Numbered from the stretch's first letter, positions 10,800-22,085 are shown. The stretch: 64,000 bases of DNA from Diphasiastrum complanatum (GCA_029204225.1 CM055101.1:62810171-62874170), one strand, 5' to 3'. Notes: generated by a model from the letters alone, not told the origin. Numbers and translations: made by a program.

Positions 10800-11950
10800 T
10801 TGAGGTGCTAAGTGCGTGGCGGTATTTTCTCTGTAAGCTGGCGGCATGATCATCATATTTCCAGAAACAAGTCAGCATTCAAGCACAGAGTTCAGGAAAT
10901 GTGGACAAATTTTTTCTCGTAATATGCAATTTGCATGCAGGCTTACGCACCATTTACGATGGAGCTACTTTTTAGCCAGCATTTTGGGAGATTCCTATTG
11001 GATGACATTGAAGTTCAGCACTAAAGAAAGAAGCTGCAAAACCTAGTAAAACGTGCATAGCAGTGACCACTGTTGCCCGGGTATCACGATTCACACTTCA
11101 CTATTTTTAATTGGTGTCGGGAAAGATTCCCTGTTTTTGGAAACCCAAATCACTCAGTTCCATGGTATTGGATTTTTTTGGAATGTTCGAACCAACAGCG
11201 TACTTAATTTTTTACATACCTAAACTCCAGATCTAGTTTTGCACTATGCACACTCAATTAGATCTATGAGTCGCTCAAAAGTATCTTCAAACCAGACTAG
11301 AGGGTGAACTTTAGGTCATCCACATGGGTATGTATAAGGCCAAAACCAGATTTTGTCTAGTGTTGGATGAAAAAAACATAAGTGTGGTTATGATTGGCCG
11401 TTATCAATCTAATTTTTGATACCCGGACCCGGTGGGTTTATGTTTCCTACTCATATATGTCTTGCAACACTCATGAGTAGCTCCAAATCTATCTTTTGTG
11501 TTATTCCATTATTAATTTGATACAGAAAACAACTAGTAATATGGTAAGACTTATCTATTATTGTAGACAGCTCTATGCTACTAAATTAAATACTTCTACT
11601 TTGAATGATTTAGATTTTATTTTTATGAAATGCAGCACATAATATGGCATCATTCAACATTCTTTGCAAGAAATAGTGGAAGTCTCATCATATGGTCATC
11701 ACAAAGAGTGGAAAATTCTTATTGGCAAGCAAGAGCGGTATTCTATAAAAAGTACACAACAGTTGACAGTGCAATAAGGAATCATTTCTTATACGATCTT
11801 TTTCTCTTTCTAGGTTTCTAGACTAAAGGGCTACCATCTACCGAGCCCTAAGAACTACTTAGGCTTGTAATTATTGCTTGAACATGATACATTAGTGTGG
11901 TATGCACTACTACTTAGGAGTAGACGTATGGTAGAATGCAGATGAAATTA
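10800..11950. other. Unassigned stretch between terpene synthase and copia fragment
   Basis: No gene is recognised. A possible small DNA element lies at about 11078-11427, where CCGGGTATCA on the left is matched by its reverse complement on the right (TGATACCCGG). The interior is non-coding. The rest is AT-rich with only short ORFs (66 and 63 codons) lacking recognisable motifs. Confidence 0.3.
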
Positions 11951-11954
11951 GGCT

Positions 11955-12739
11955 TGTCAAAGCATGTTTATGGAACCTTGAAAATATTTCACTAGTTTGA
12001 TTGTAATCCATCTACTACAACATGTGAAGTTGGTAAAAAATTTATCTCGCTTTGATGATAGTGGTCCAGTTGACACTTATTTCGTCAGCTAGTTGGGAGT
12101 TTAATTTATCATACCGCCACACGTCCTGATATTTGCTATGTTGTGAGTTTGATTAGCCAATTTATGTCATCACCTACTTTGGATCATTGGAAAGCTACAT
12201 AAAGTATTTTGAAGTGCGTGAAAGATAGACATACCCAATCTTGGTTGGATTTATAGAGGACAACATGATTTGCCTAGATTACAAGGGTACTTTGATCGTA
12301 ATTGGGCTGGTAATATAGACGATAGAAGATCAACCATAGGGTATGCTTTCAATTTCGGCAATGGCTATTTTCAGTGGTCTAGTAAGAAGTAGTACATTAT
12401 ATCTCTTTTGTCCATTGAAGCTGAATATAAAGCATTGAGCTCACTACAACTCAATAAGCCTACGACAGTTGTTAGGTGAGATTGGTATGAAGAAAACGCA
12501 ATGTACCATCATTTTTAGTGATAGCCGAAGTAGGATATTGTTGGCAAAAAACCCAATGTTTCATGCAAGAACTAAACACAAAGGTAACGTATCACTTCAT
12601 ACGTGAAAAGCTACAATCTAGGGATGTGAATGTGGTTCGCTGTAGTACTACACTATATTTGGCTGATGTGCTTACAAAATATTTGGGCAATGACATGTTT
12701 GAAACTTTTAGGACTAGACCTAGTGTTGTAGTGACTTAA
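11955..12739 (+). pseudogene. copia RT end and RNase H fragment
   Basis: The plus strand carries the end of copia RT and RNase H: YHTATRPDI-like sequence near 12110, [19 protein letters not shown] near 12285, SIEAEYKAL near 12415, and LADVLTKYLG near 12660. It ends abruptly at 12739 against the LTR stub of the next, opposite-strand copia. Heavily broken fragment. Confidence 0.8.
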
Positions 12740-12802
12740 AAGCTTGGAGCCTTCGCTTCGTCACCTTCGCGACAAAGTTGCAGGAGTTCACAATTTCTGA
12801 CA

Positions 12803-13795
12803 CTCCCTCTTGAATCTTGCAACTTTGTATATTTAATCCAATTGTCTTTCTTTGCCTTGCGAAGAGTGGTTTGTCGAGTGGCTTCGTGAGCAGATCTGCA
12901 ATCATGTCTTCAGACTTTATGTACCGAACCTTGAGCTCTCCCTTCGAGATCAAGTCTCGAACATGATGGTACTTTAGAAGTATATGTTTTGTCTTTGAAT
13001 GGAAGACAAGATAGAATCCATCAGTAATGTGCATGGTTCTCCTTGTAGTATGCCAATTGCCTCCAACATCATATGTAGCAATACTACCTTGTTTGCCATC
13101 TTTGAAGCTGCGACATATTCAGCTTCGCATGAGGATTGAGCCATGCCAGGATTTGAAGAGAATTGGCTTAAAACATAGATAGAGAAAGCCAAATCGGGTC
13201 TGGTACAGATTGTGAGGTACATTAGACTACCGATCAAGTTTTGGTAGGGCACACCTTCCATCTTTTGTCTTTCCTTCTCTGTTTTCGGACAATCCTGCTT
13301 CATTAGTCTTGATACAACTGTCATTGGTGTGGCCTTTTCTTTGCAATCCATCATTCAATAATGCTTCAGCACTTTCTGGGCATACTCTAACTGACTCAGA
13401 TGCATTTCTCCTTTTATTCGATCTCTTCTGATCTCCAACCCAAGGCATTTTGTTGCTTCTCCCAGATCTGTGATTTCATAACTCTCGAAAATCTGACTCT
13501 TCTTTTCCCTGATTAGCATCAAGGAGTTTCCTATCATAAGGGAGTCATCCACAAATATAGTCAGAATCACAAAATCTCTTTCTACTTTTTTTATATAGAC
13601 ATTGCAGTCTGGTTGTATAGGAGCGAAGTCTAGAGAATTCAGAAGACTTTCGAGCTTCTTGTACCAAGCTCCTGATGCCTGCTTCAGACCATAAATGCAT
13701 CGTGCAATCGACAGACATATTATTGATTGTCGGGGTCTTCAAATCCTTCAGGCTGCTTCATGAAGATTTTTTCCTCTAGATCTCCATGGAGAAAG
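12803..13795 (-). pseudogene. copia RT and RNase H of the interrupted element
   Basis: Minus-strand motifs in order: HGDLEEKIFMKQPEGFEDP near 13780, ILTIFVDDSLMIGNS (RT catalytic F-V-D-D) near 13560, LSQLEYAQKVL near 13370, YLTICTRPDLAFSI near 13190, SSCEAEYVAASK near 13120, and DMIADLLTKPL near 12890. The polypurine tract AAGAGGGAG lies just before the LTR at 12802. Confidence 0.88.
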
Positions 13796-14269
13796 TGTAG
13801 GAAAAATAGTAATTATTCTTCCATAGAGAACACGATGAAAGTTTGAATAAATCAAACTAATATCAGTGTCTTCAATCGAGTCTGTCCTGATCTATGTACT
13901 AATAAAACAGTTTTACCATGATTGAATATAGCTTGCGGAATTAATATGCAAAATTAAGAGACAACTTAAGACAATTTTAGACAAACAGAAACTATTGATC
14001 AAAATGAATTTTTATAACTCCGAATTTGCATCACCAATATACATCTCTCGCTATTGTGTCTCTGATTGAATCAGTCTAAGAGTCTCTTCAGTGTGAGAGT
14101 GTGTGTTACAACGAGTAGTGCACATGTATTTATATTGCTACAGGACAGGTCTTTTGGCCTTTTATTTACAGGTCCTTTGGCCTTTTTAATTCTGTAACAA
14201 TAGATCTAACCATTAACGACGGTTGATATTCAAATAAACGTTCTGTTTCCAGGCTCGCATAATTTATGT

Positions 14270-15510
14270 TCACAAATATTTTGCGACAATCTTTATACTA
14301 TAGCACGAACTTGCTGAAGTCATCAATAAACGTAATGAAGTACTTTGCATCACCCAATGACAATACTCAAAATGGTCCACAGATATCTGAATGCACAAAT
14401 TCGTCTTCTTATACTCAGATAAAATTTGTTTCGAGGAAACAAAATTTGATGTGGCTCCCGAATTAAGTACTACTTCTCGAATTGAATTTGTTGAAGAGCA
14501 TAGATCAACACTAACATATGATATTGAGTTTCTTGTCATCCTGTCTTCTACTGCTCTAGAGCATTCTGCTTTGTCTTCGACATAGTTTGAATTTGAAGGT
14601 TTGCTTCGATTCTGCACCTTTTTATTTCTGGGATTTTCATAACAGTCTACTGTTGCATGACCCCGTTTATGACAATGAATGCATTCAATCTTTGGATTTA
14701 ACCAACACTTGTCTTCTATGTGACCTAATCTTTTGCATATGTTGCAGATCTTATTACCAAAAGTTTTCTGTTGGTTTCCAGATTGTTGATCATTTGTCTT
14801 AGACTCATTATTTTTAGACGACTCCCTCTCAAACTTAGACTTCTTAGAAGATTTATTCTTCTGAGTAAATAGAGCATTTTCGGAATCACCATTGTCATCA
14901 TAGTGTTCACGAGCTTCTACTTTCTCTTTGACTCTGTCTATTGCCTTTTGAAGTGTCATTGTCGCATCTTTCGCCAATAAGGCTTGAGTTGTGTGGAATG
15001 ACCTGGGTAGGGCTCAAAGAATATAACTGAGTTATTTTTCTTTTAAGATTGTATTTTCTATGCCAGAATTCTGCAAGGAAATAAATAGATCTTTTATCTT
15101 TCATATGAATGTGTTCAGGTCTTTGTCGTCCCATTGTAGGTAAGTTAATTGGTCTTCCAAGAACATGTTTTGATTATGAGATCGAGTCTCATTCTTGGTT
15201 TGCAATTCTTCCCATAAATCTTTTGCGTTTGAAATTGATGTAAGATCTAGAATTATATTGTCATGCACTGAAGATGCAATAATTGCTATAGCTTTGTCAT
15301 TTCTTAAACTCCATTCTCAAAGTTCTTTGCCAGGAGTCGTTATTGGCTTCTCCTCTATAGGTTCTACTTATTGCCATAGACCTTCGCCCTTCAATATGAG
15401 TGAAGTCTTTAATTTCCAAATCAAGTGGTTTGAACCTTCTGGATCCAAGATCGTAGTGATATTAGCCTAAATATTGCTGATCGACGACATCCTCTAATAT
15501 GAAGAATGCT
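14270..15510 (-). pseudogene. copia gag with two zinc knuckles, plus protease remnant
   Basis: The gag of the nested element starts near 15494 (MSSISNI) and contains LDPEGSNHLIWKLKTSL. The zinc knuckles CNICKRLGHIEDKC and CIHCHKRGHATVDC fall near 14740 and 14670. A protease-like NSGATSNFV follows near 14470, and a scrap of integrase-like sequence near 14350. Broken. Confidence 0.8.
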
Positions 15511-15548
15511 GAGAGGAGTGTGAAAATACCACTATATCGACTCTATAT

Positions 15549-15560
15549 GATCTGATACCA
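15549..15560 (-). promoter_or_regulatory. tRNA-Met primer binding site of the nested copia
   Basis: The minus strand reads TGGTATCAGATC one base after the LTR end CCTGCA. It differs at one base from the plant initiator-Met complement TGGTATCAGAGC. Confidence 0.8.
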
Positions 15561-15765
15561 CTGCAGGAAAAATAGTAATTATTCTTCCACAGAGGACACG
15601 ATGAAAGTTTGAATAAATCAAACTAATATCAGTGTCTTCAATCAGGTCTGTTTTTTATCTATGTACTAATAGAACAGTTTTACCTTGATTGAATATAGCG
15701 TGCGGAATTAATATGCGAAATTAAGAGACAACTTAAGACAATTTTAGACAAACAGAAGCTACACA

Positions 15766-16495
15766 GTCAAAAATCCGAATGTGCATCAGATTGGGCTTTC
15801 TGCCCCACCATAGTTCGTATGGTGTCATGTGAGGAACACTCGATCTGCCTATTCTGTTCTGGATATAGGCAGCTGTAGCTACTACTTCTCAGCCCATAGC
15901 ATTCTTGGTGCTTTCAAGTAGGCCATCATGCACCTTGCAGCTTTCATGCCTTTCAGCAACACCATTATGTTGTGGTGTATAGGATGTAGTCCTTCTATGA
16001 AGGATTTCACGATCGTTGTAGAAATCAACAAAGTGGTTCGAGATGTATTCTCCACCACAATCAGTTCTAATCTGTTTCACTTTGCTTCTTGTGCATATTT
16101 CTACCTAGTTCACATATTCTGTGAACTTGTCAAGTGCTTCTGATTTGTTGTGAATGTAATCAATGTGTTGGTGCTGGCATCAACGACATTGCATGTTTCA
16201 TTTGAAAACGTCACACGCATCCTAGTGTCTTCTGTTCTTGCAACTGAGAGCAAGTCCTACTACAGTGTGGGTACGAATACAACATCATCTAGTCTTCGAT
16301 CTTTGTCATTTGTGTTGAGCCATAGCGAACCAATGCCATTCACTTGATGTCTTGATCCATCTCCAAGAGCTATGTATCTGGATGGATCTATACTTTGAAA
16401 GTCAGACATTATTCATCTGGATGTAACGAAGTGAGAGGTTGCTCCTGAATCAAGGATGACCTCTTGTGTGTCATATGTTGAGGTAGGATGTCGAG
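15766..16495 (-). pseudogene. copia integrase of the interrupted element
   Basis: Minus-strand motifs: protease/GAG-pre region near 16400-16200, then integrase RTDCGGEYISNHF near 16070, TPQHNGVAERH near 15980, AYIQNRIG near 15860 and TPYELWWGRKPNL near 15810. The reading stops where the nested LTR begins. Broken. Confidence 0.82.
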
Positions 16496-16957
16496 TGTAA
16501 TGCCCCAAAGGGATAATCCCTAATATGAGGATAGGAGAACACAATAGGAGAGACTGCGGAGCCAAACTGTCCAACCCATCCTAGATCAAAAACCTGGATC
16601 TAGCCCCCAAGCCATGCCATGTGAAGCAAGAGGAGAAGAGAGAACCTGGTAACCTAAACCCAATATGTTGATGGGAGAATCCCTACCTCATTATATAGAG
16701 AGTAAAGTCATGTGCATAAAACCATGCAACCCCCATGCAGGTCAACTATAAATAGATCACATTTCTTCATGCAATCCTCCTGCCTATATCTATCACATAG
16801 ACATTTGAATTCTCCAAATGTCTCAATTAGAGTGTTTGGGTCCTCTCAAAGTAATTAGTCACAAACAAGCCTCAACATAGAATTAATCTCGAGTACTGGA
16901 GGGCCAGTCCACCATATTGGGACTATTCCAGGTCCTTAACCGAATATGGCCATAACA
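16496..16957 (-). repeat. LTR (462 bp) with adjoining polypurine tract
   Basis: The boundaries are TGTAATGCCCC at left and CCATAACA at right, giving TGT...ACA ends. Read on the minus strand, the polypurine AAGGAGGGAAGAA (16958-16970) lies immediately upstream. This is therefore the 3' LTR of a minus-strand element whose interior extends to the right. A TATA-like CTATAAATAGATC at about 16745 reads on the plus strand, so it does not confirm the orientation. The 5 bp at its left are TCGAG. The matching right LTR is not found at the expected place. Confidence 0.65.
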
Positions 16958-19788
16958 TTCTTCCCTCCTTAAATTGTTTTTATTGTTAGAAGCTCCTCAA
17001 AACAAGAAAGAATTACAGAAATAGTTCCTTTAACTTTCAATATTAACCGAGAAAACCATTATCCTTAATCAAACTTACTTATCAAACAAGTACTCAGAGA
17101 AAAACTGTTTCCAATCGTTAATTTCTACTCTGGAGTACAAACTCTGGTTTGAAAAGTACACTAAGTGATAAACCATTAGAGGAGTTTTGAGTTCCAAAAA
17201 GACCCTTTAAGAATTCATGCAAGATGTCTTTTTTATTATTAAAATATTATAACACTAATACTTTGACTTGCCATAACTTTTTAATCGTAGCTCAAAAGTA
17301 GTCATCTAACATATCATTGGAAAGCTCTTGTCGAGCGCTTTCCAATGCACCAAACTCCGCTAAATTCGGACTTACCACTAAAAAGTTATGCCATTTTTAG
17401 TATGAAATCAAAATGTGGACTCAAAAAGTTACGTTACGTAGATTTCAAATTTGAGTGTTTTGATTGGTCCATGTGTAAGAAAAATTTGAGAAAAAATATA
17501 AAAAGAATCTTTACAAAGGGTGTTTTTTGGATTTAGAACTCTTCTAATGTTCTCAACTGGATTACACTCACTACAAGTTAGTAACATCACCTTCATGTAA
17601 AACACTTACATGAACCACTGAGTGAAATATTTCCTAACTTAGGAGATTAAAGTTAAAGAAATTACAGCTTGAAATTATCCACAAACTCTAGCAGATAATT
17701 CATAAAAAGTCTCCAAATGCAACTATCCTTAGAATTTAATTCTAAGAACTAGAATCTCTAGGAGAATCATTAAGATATAAAATGATTAAAACTCAACTCC
17801 GAATATCTAGATACTCTTTTGAGTTAAATGCTCTAGTTTCTAGCATCAAATGCAAGAAAATAGCATTCATTCATCTTAATAGACTTGTCTGTCTCCTACG
17901 GTAACTGGAGATCCAATCAAACAAAAAACTATACTCAAGCATCTATAGACCATAAATTGTAGTAGAATAGCATCCACTAGATAAATAAGATAATGTCTGT
18001 GAGATCCATAGGTTCTCAATTAAAATACTGGAGTATCAAAAACCCTGATCTGAATTCTTACTCAAATAATAGATCGAGAATTAATCATGACACTCAAGAA
18101 TCATCACCATTCCTTTGAATCCTCTGACAATAAGTATCTATTTATGATTCGTCAATCATAAATATTTAGATTCATATGATTCGTCAATCATCATTTTCTG
18201 GAATCCAAAACCATACTTAATCATTTATATGATACTAGAGTATATGTCCAACATAACTCAAGAAAAGTAAGAGTCATTCCAAAAATCTTTCCATTAGGAA
18301 AATACTGGATTTAGGAATACTTTCAAAATATAATTCTTTAACTGAAGTGCAAGATTCAAGTTCTATAACCACTGGTAATTAGATACTGAACGCATACCGA
18401 AATGACAATCATCTTCAACTACAAAAACTTTAGATTACAATCCAGAATCACACCTAGATACCCAAAGTCCTGCTGAATATCAATTCACTTATTATTCTTG
18501 GATCGATTATGATTCATTATCCAATTGAGCTCTCTGGAATACAATCACTAATGAGTTGAGTCCCTTCCTTAACTAAGGAATACTCTATCCCACTGTATAT
18601 CCAATGCACACAATTTTAACTGATGAACCCAAATGATTCACTAATAATGCATCTTACAAGCAATATAGTTCAAAAACCATCAGTTCCTGATGAATCCACA
18701 TCACACTGATCGTTTTACCAATTAACTTCATCCTGGAGTAATCAACTACTCAAGTTAATTGCCAATGATTCAAATGTCTAGGTGAAAAATTCAATTATAC
18801 TAGTATGACACCATATTTAGATCCTTATCCAAATCATTTATAAGTTAACCCATAAATCTTCCATACAAAGATTTGTTAACTCTGCAAGTATCTGTCAAAA
18901 CAATACTTAATCATATGTTCATGGTCACCGACTAGGTTAAGTGCCCCGAATAACTCTAGTAACCAGGAATACACAATAGATTCATACAAGATTAATCGTG
19001 CACATATGTGAATAATCTCACTATGACCCAGTACATAAACACATTTTTATCTGGCAGATTCCTCTAGAACCCACATATGTTACTCACATATCTCACTGAG
19101 ATCTTGTAACTCAGCTACAAAATAATTTCTATTTCTCATGAGTAAATAACATATCCGAAAAGTCTCTGAGATGAATAACATTCACTCTCAACAGTTTTCC
19201 AATCCAACTTACCTTCTGATTACATAATTTCTTCCACTCAATCAACCCCTCTTTGATCCTAGTACTCAAACTAAGATTAGGTTGATCTAATACAGAACTC
19301 TCCGACTTAAATTCTGATCAAACTTACTTCTATTCCAGTCAAAATGGAATTAGTAACCTTTGACCTTTTACCGTACTACTTATAGATAATGATTCAAATA
19401 TCAAACTTGTTCTAGTTCCAGATTGTCTACACAATCTCTAGAAAATTTCTCTTTTTTAGTTCCAATTAGGTATCCTACTCTGAATCTATCCGAAATTACT
19501 TTTAGACCAAATCTCATTTCTATACCAACTATAGCATATAAGAAAAATCAAACACTTTAAAAATACACAATGCATAATACTAAAACTGTAGAAATTTTAT
19601 ATACTATATATAATACCAGCCTATTATTACATATATGTATCATGGCATTATATCGAAAACCACATTCAAGGAGCTCTGGTAGAAATAGATGCTCTGGTAT
19701 CGGATCGATAATGGTAGTATAGCAGCGGAAGTGGAGAATGTATTAGGTTCTTTCAATCTCAATACTCTCGTAAATCTCAAAAACTAGT
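16958..19788 (-). other. 2.8 kb AT-rich non-coding interior (LARD-like)
   Basis: No ORF above 63 codons and no protein motif occur in 2.8 kb, on either strand. The stretch is bounded on the left by an LTR with polypurine tract and on the right by primer-site-like words (GCTCTGGTATC at about 19701 and 19791, the complement of a tRNA-Met site with one or two changes). An LTR element with a long coding-free interior is the LARD pattern. The missing right LTR of the same family leaves this an inference. Confidence 0.4.
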
Positions 19789-20300
19789 GCTCTGGTATCA
19801 CTCTATTGGTGTGGATTTAGAAGGAATGATCAGGCCACAATGGAAATGAAGGTTGTTATCCCATCATTAACCAAGGAAGAACACGATGAAATGCCAGACA
19901 GTAAAAACTGATTATATAAGAATCTGGATTACTTAGAAAATGGAATGATGAAGCAATTCTGATATGTGTTGATAATGAGTTATCAGTGTAGGTGTCGTCG
20001 ACAACCATAAAGCGAAATTGCTAAAAATATTAGGCATCTGAGACAGCCATACAATTCTCTAATACTGACATTATGAACATAAAGAAATGTGAAACAATTA
20101 GATGTCAATGATAGCCATACATTTCTACATTTATGAAGTACTTGTGATAGTAACGAAAGAAGAGTGAGAGTTAATAAACATTCAATACAAATGCAATGAA
20201 ATAGAACAATAGTGATTCTGTATATTCAATGTTGTAATAACAAATATTAGATCACAAGACAATCGCTCCGATAAGTACATGATCCTACTTAGTAAAATCA
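19789..20300 (-). repeat. Fragment of a copia LTR (family of 52690-53945)
   Basis: Scattered matches align this with the copia LTR at about 52750-53110: GGATTACTT, TTATCAGTGTAGG, CAGAGACAGCCATA-like, ACAATAGTGATTCTGTATATT and CACAAGACAATCGC-like words in the same order and spacing. It covers the R/U5 side only. Homology ends near 20300 and no U3 repeats follow. Old fragment. Confidence 0.6.
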
Positions 20301-20458
20301 ATTGCATGCCAGTTGACTCTGATGAAGAAGACGAGTCTTCCACTTCATCAGCTGAACACGAGAGTGTTGAGAATATGTCAAATTCTGAATTGAGAGGCAT
20401 CAGTGAAAATTCTTTAGAAAATGTATTTAAAAAAAAAGAATGTGCAAACATAATTTAA
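20279..20458 (+). other. Short acidic Ser-rich ORF, function unknown
   Basis: 59 codons from ATG at 20279. The first dozen residues overlap the LTR fragment. From about 20312 it reads VDSDEEDESSTSSAEHESVE and ends VFKKKECANII. It is strongly acidic with a basic tail. Composition alone does not identify a family. It could be the C-terminal tail of a larger lost gene, or chance. Confidence 0.2.
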
Positions 20459-20590
20459 GTTATTTTGTATTTCAATGGGATTTTAAGTTTCAAAAATCAT
20501 TTGTTCTCTTCAATTATTATTTCATTTGTAATTATGATAGTTTTATGAAGTTTGCAACAAAAACTTGTAGTTCTTTACTTAAAATAAGCT

Positions 20591-21169
20591 TGCGAGAGTT
20601 AGTTTGATGTCTAAGTGTCTGTGCGAGAGTTCCCAGTAAAAAAAAGATGGGAAAGTACTAGTGAACCCTCGTAGACAGCAAAATTTTCAGTTCTAGTGGT
20701 CAAGAACTCTCGCAAAGGATTTTGAAGTTCCATCTCAATGAGACCAGGACACATAAGAGCTTGAGAGAGTTAGTTTGATTCCAGTGAGCAGAAAATTAGG
20801 TTTAAGTGCTAAAAAATCACTAAAAAGTGAAGATTCAGCAAATCCTTCCAATAAGAACTCTTGCAGACCCTCTCAATCAATTCAGAATGTCAATTTACAT
20901 CAGTGATGAAGCCTGCGAGAGTTAGTTTAGAGATTTGGTGAAGATCAAGCCAAAAAAGTGGTTTTGAACTCTTGCAGAAAGTGAAATTACACTTCTTGCG
21001 AGAGTTAACTCTCGCAAAAAATTCTATAGTGAGATCTAACCTAGATCCAGCTACTGTGAGCCTTGCGAGAGTTACTTCCCAAGGATCTGAGAGATATCAT
21101 GTTTTTTATCTACAAAAATAGCTAAAAAAACTCTTGCATAGCCAACCCTCGCACAAGAGAACCCTTGCA
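20591..21169. repeat. Cluster of a 10-bp motif (TGCGAGAGTT) in both orientations
   Basis: Exact TGCGAGAGTT starts at 20591, 20622, 20914, 20997 and 21064. The exact reverse complement starts at 20705 and 21007. Versions with one or two changes start at 20762 (forward) and at 20856, 20967, 21129, 21144 and 21160 (reverse). Several forward sites continue with AGTTTGAT. At 20996-21017 a forward and a reverse site abut to make a perfect 22-bp palindrome. The spacing is irregular, so this is not a simple tandem array. No ORF explains it. Confidence 0.85.
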
Positions 21170-21389
21170 GACTAGATCAGTGGAAAGATCAGCATCAGAT
21201 CCAGCTACTGTCAAAATATCAGGTCAATCAATGCAAGGAGTAAAAAGTTATCAAGGAAAAACCACCGCAAAAGGCCTAAAATTCACTTCCGGCCAATCAG
21301 ATTGATCAGATCCTTGAGATCCAGACAACATCCTACTATATAAGCAAAATCCAATCACTTTGGAACCCACCATCGGATGAATCTAAGAT

Positions 21390-21900
21390 CGAAATGATCA
21401 ATAACATGAAGGATAGCAAATCAAGCACCACACATTCCCAGATTAGCAGCTATGCAACAAGAGGCAGAACCGGAACCAGCACCAATGGGTCCAATGGGCC
21501 AACCTATACCTGTCGCTCCCTTGCAAGCAGTCCGAAGAGCACCACAGATGGAAATACCAAAATACGCCGGATCATCAGATCCCATCTGATTCCTCCAGAT
21601 CTACGAGCAAGCTTTTGAAATCTATGGTGAACGGACACCTGCGGAGAACCTTATGCTGTTCCCCATGTTTTTATTGGCAGTGGCTCAGGATTGGTTTTTC
21701 AACCTGTCAGAGGAAGAAAAATCTATCTGGGAAGTAGTTAAAGCGGCTCTCATTACGCGCTTTAAACCAAGAAAGTTCTTGGAAGACCCGTTCCTCCTGC
21801 TAAGCAAAGTCAAGATGGGAAAATGAGAAAGGGTCATGGACTATATTGAGCGGGTCAAACACTTACGATCCGAGTGCAGTGCAGCTCCATCTTTCGGGAT
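21390..21900 (+). pseudogene. gypsy gag fragment
   Basis: The plus strand carries a Retrotrans_gag-type core: KYAGSSDP near 21555, FEIYGERTPAENLMLFPMF near 21620, AQDWFFNLSEEEKSIWEVV near 21690 and FKPRKFLEDPF near 21765. The leader to its left (21180-21390) has TACTATATAAGC at about 21333, possibly a promoter remnant. It ends at the 195-bp repeat that starts at 21888. Broken copy. Confidence 0.75.
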
Positions 21901-22085
21901 TCACCATGAGGCTTACACGGTTCTAGCTTGTCATTAGTAAATAGTATTCCTCGACTCTCATACTAGGCTCTCAGTCTTTGTTCGTCTCGTCTCCTCAGAG
22001 ACCTCCTCGGTTTAAGGTGAGAGGTGCTCTTGAGTTGCTTTGTTCGAGTACCTTGGAGATTCGTCAGAATCAGCCAATATCATCC
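21888..22085. repeat. 195-bp dispersed repeat, copy 1
   Basis: Matches 32533-32732 in the same orientation at about 88% by eye, from TCCATCTTTCGGGATTC to TCAGAATCA-CCAA. The ends are sharp and the flanks differ. In the other copy the minus strand is open and Arg/Ser-rich (see 32533-32732). Family unknown. Confidence 0.75.

Larger units (their letters stand above)
8754..10800 (-). pseudogene. TPS: Plant terpene synthase pseudogene (class I domain)
   Basis: Six or more exon-like blocks on the minus strand match plant terpene synthases in order. They are DLYKASELL (10220-10505), WNLKK...RWYATLLR...RRFIQDYEKNSWIGR (10004-10179), YVNNDVMLALAKIDFKLCQSIHQ (9650-9733), LDDFF (9497-9587), RRWEPSLGGCFSKECQ (9130-9268) and the LLNDI block (8754-8991). 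The family ionises prenyl diphosphates, using DDxxD and NSE/DTE motifs to bind magnesium. Here DDxxD reads DDFFY, and a stop sits inside the NSE motif (LLNDI-stop-SYK). There are frame changes in the first, second, fourth and last blocks, and the last exon is missing where copia RT begins at 8688. Short introns with GT-AG ends remain. The kaurene/diterpene-type resemblance is from memory. The gene is certainly dead. Confidence 0.8.
13796..15765 (-). mobile_element. Nested short copia element with both LTRs partly preserved
   Basis: The LTR at 13796-about 14250 (minus strand, TATA-like ATAAATACATG near 14140) matches 15562-15765 over about 200 bp with roughly 6-7% difference by eye. The right copy lacks its U3 part. 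Between them lie a tRNA-Met-type primer site, gag (start near 15494), CCHC knuckles and a small piece of integrase-like sequence. Most of pol is absent, so it was probably non-autonomous or internally reduced. It sits inside the pol of the element at 12740-16495. The divergence points to an insertion millions of years old at usual plant rates. Confidence 0.75.
12740..16495 (-). mobile_element. Ty1/copia element interrupted by another copia
   Basis: Minus-strand order: protease/GAG-pre-integrase and integrase (16495-15766), a nested copia (15765-13796), then RT (13795-13355) and RNase H (13354-12803), then a polypurine tract and about 60 bp of LTR starting TGTCAGAAATTG at 12802. The LTR is cut at 12740 by the preceding fragment. 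The 5' side is cut at 16495 by an inserted LTR. pol between integrase and mid-RT is absent around the nested insertion. Old, broken, with several breaks. Confidence 0.78.
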
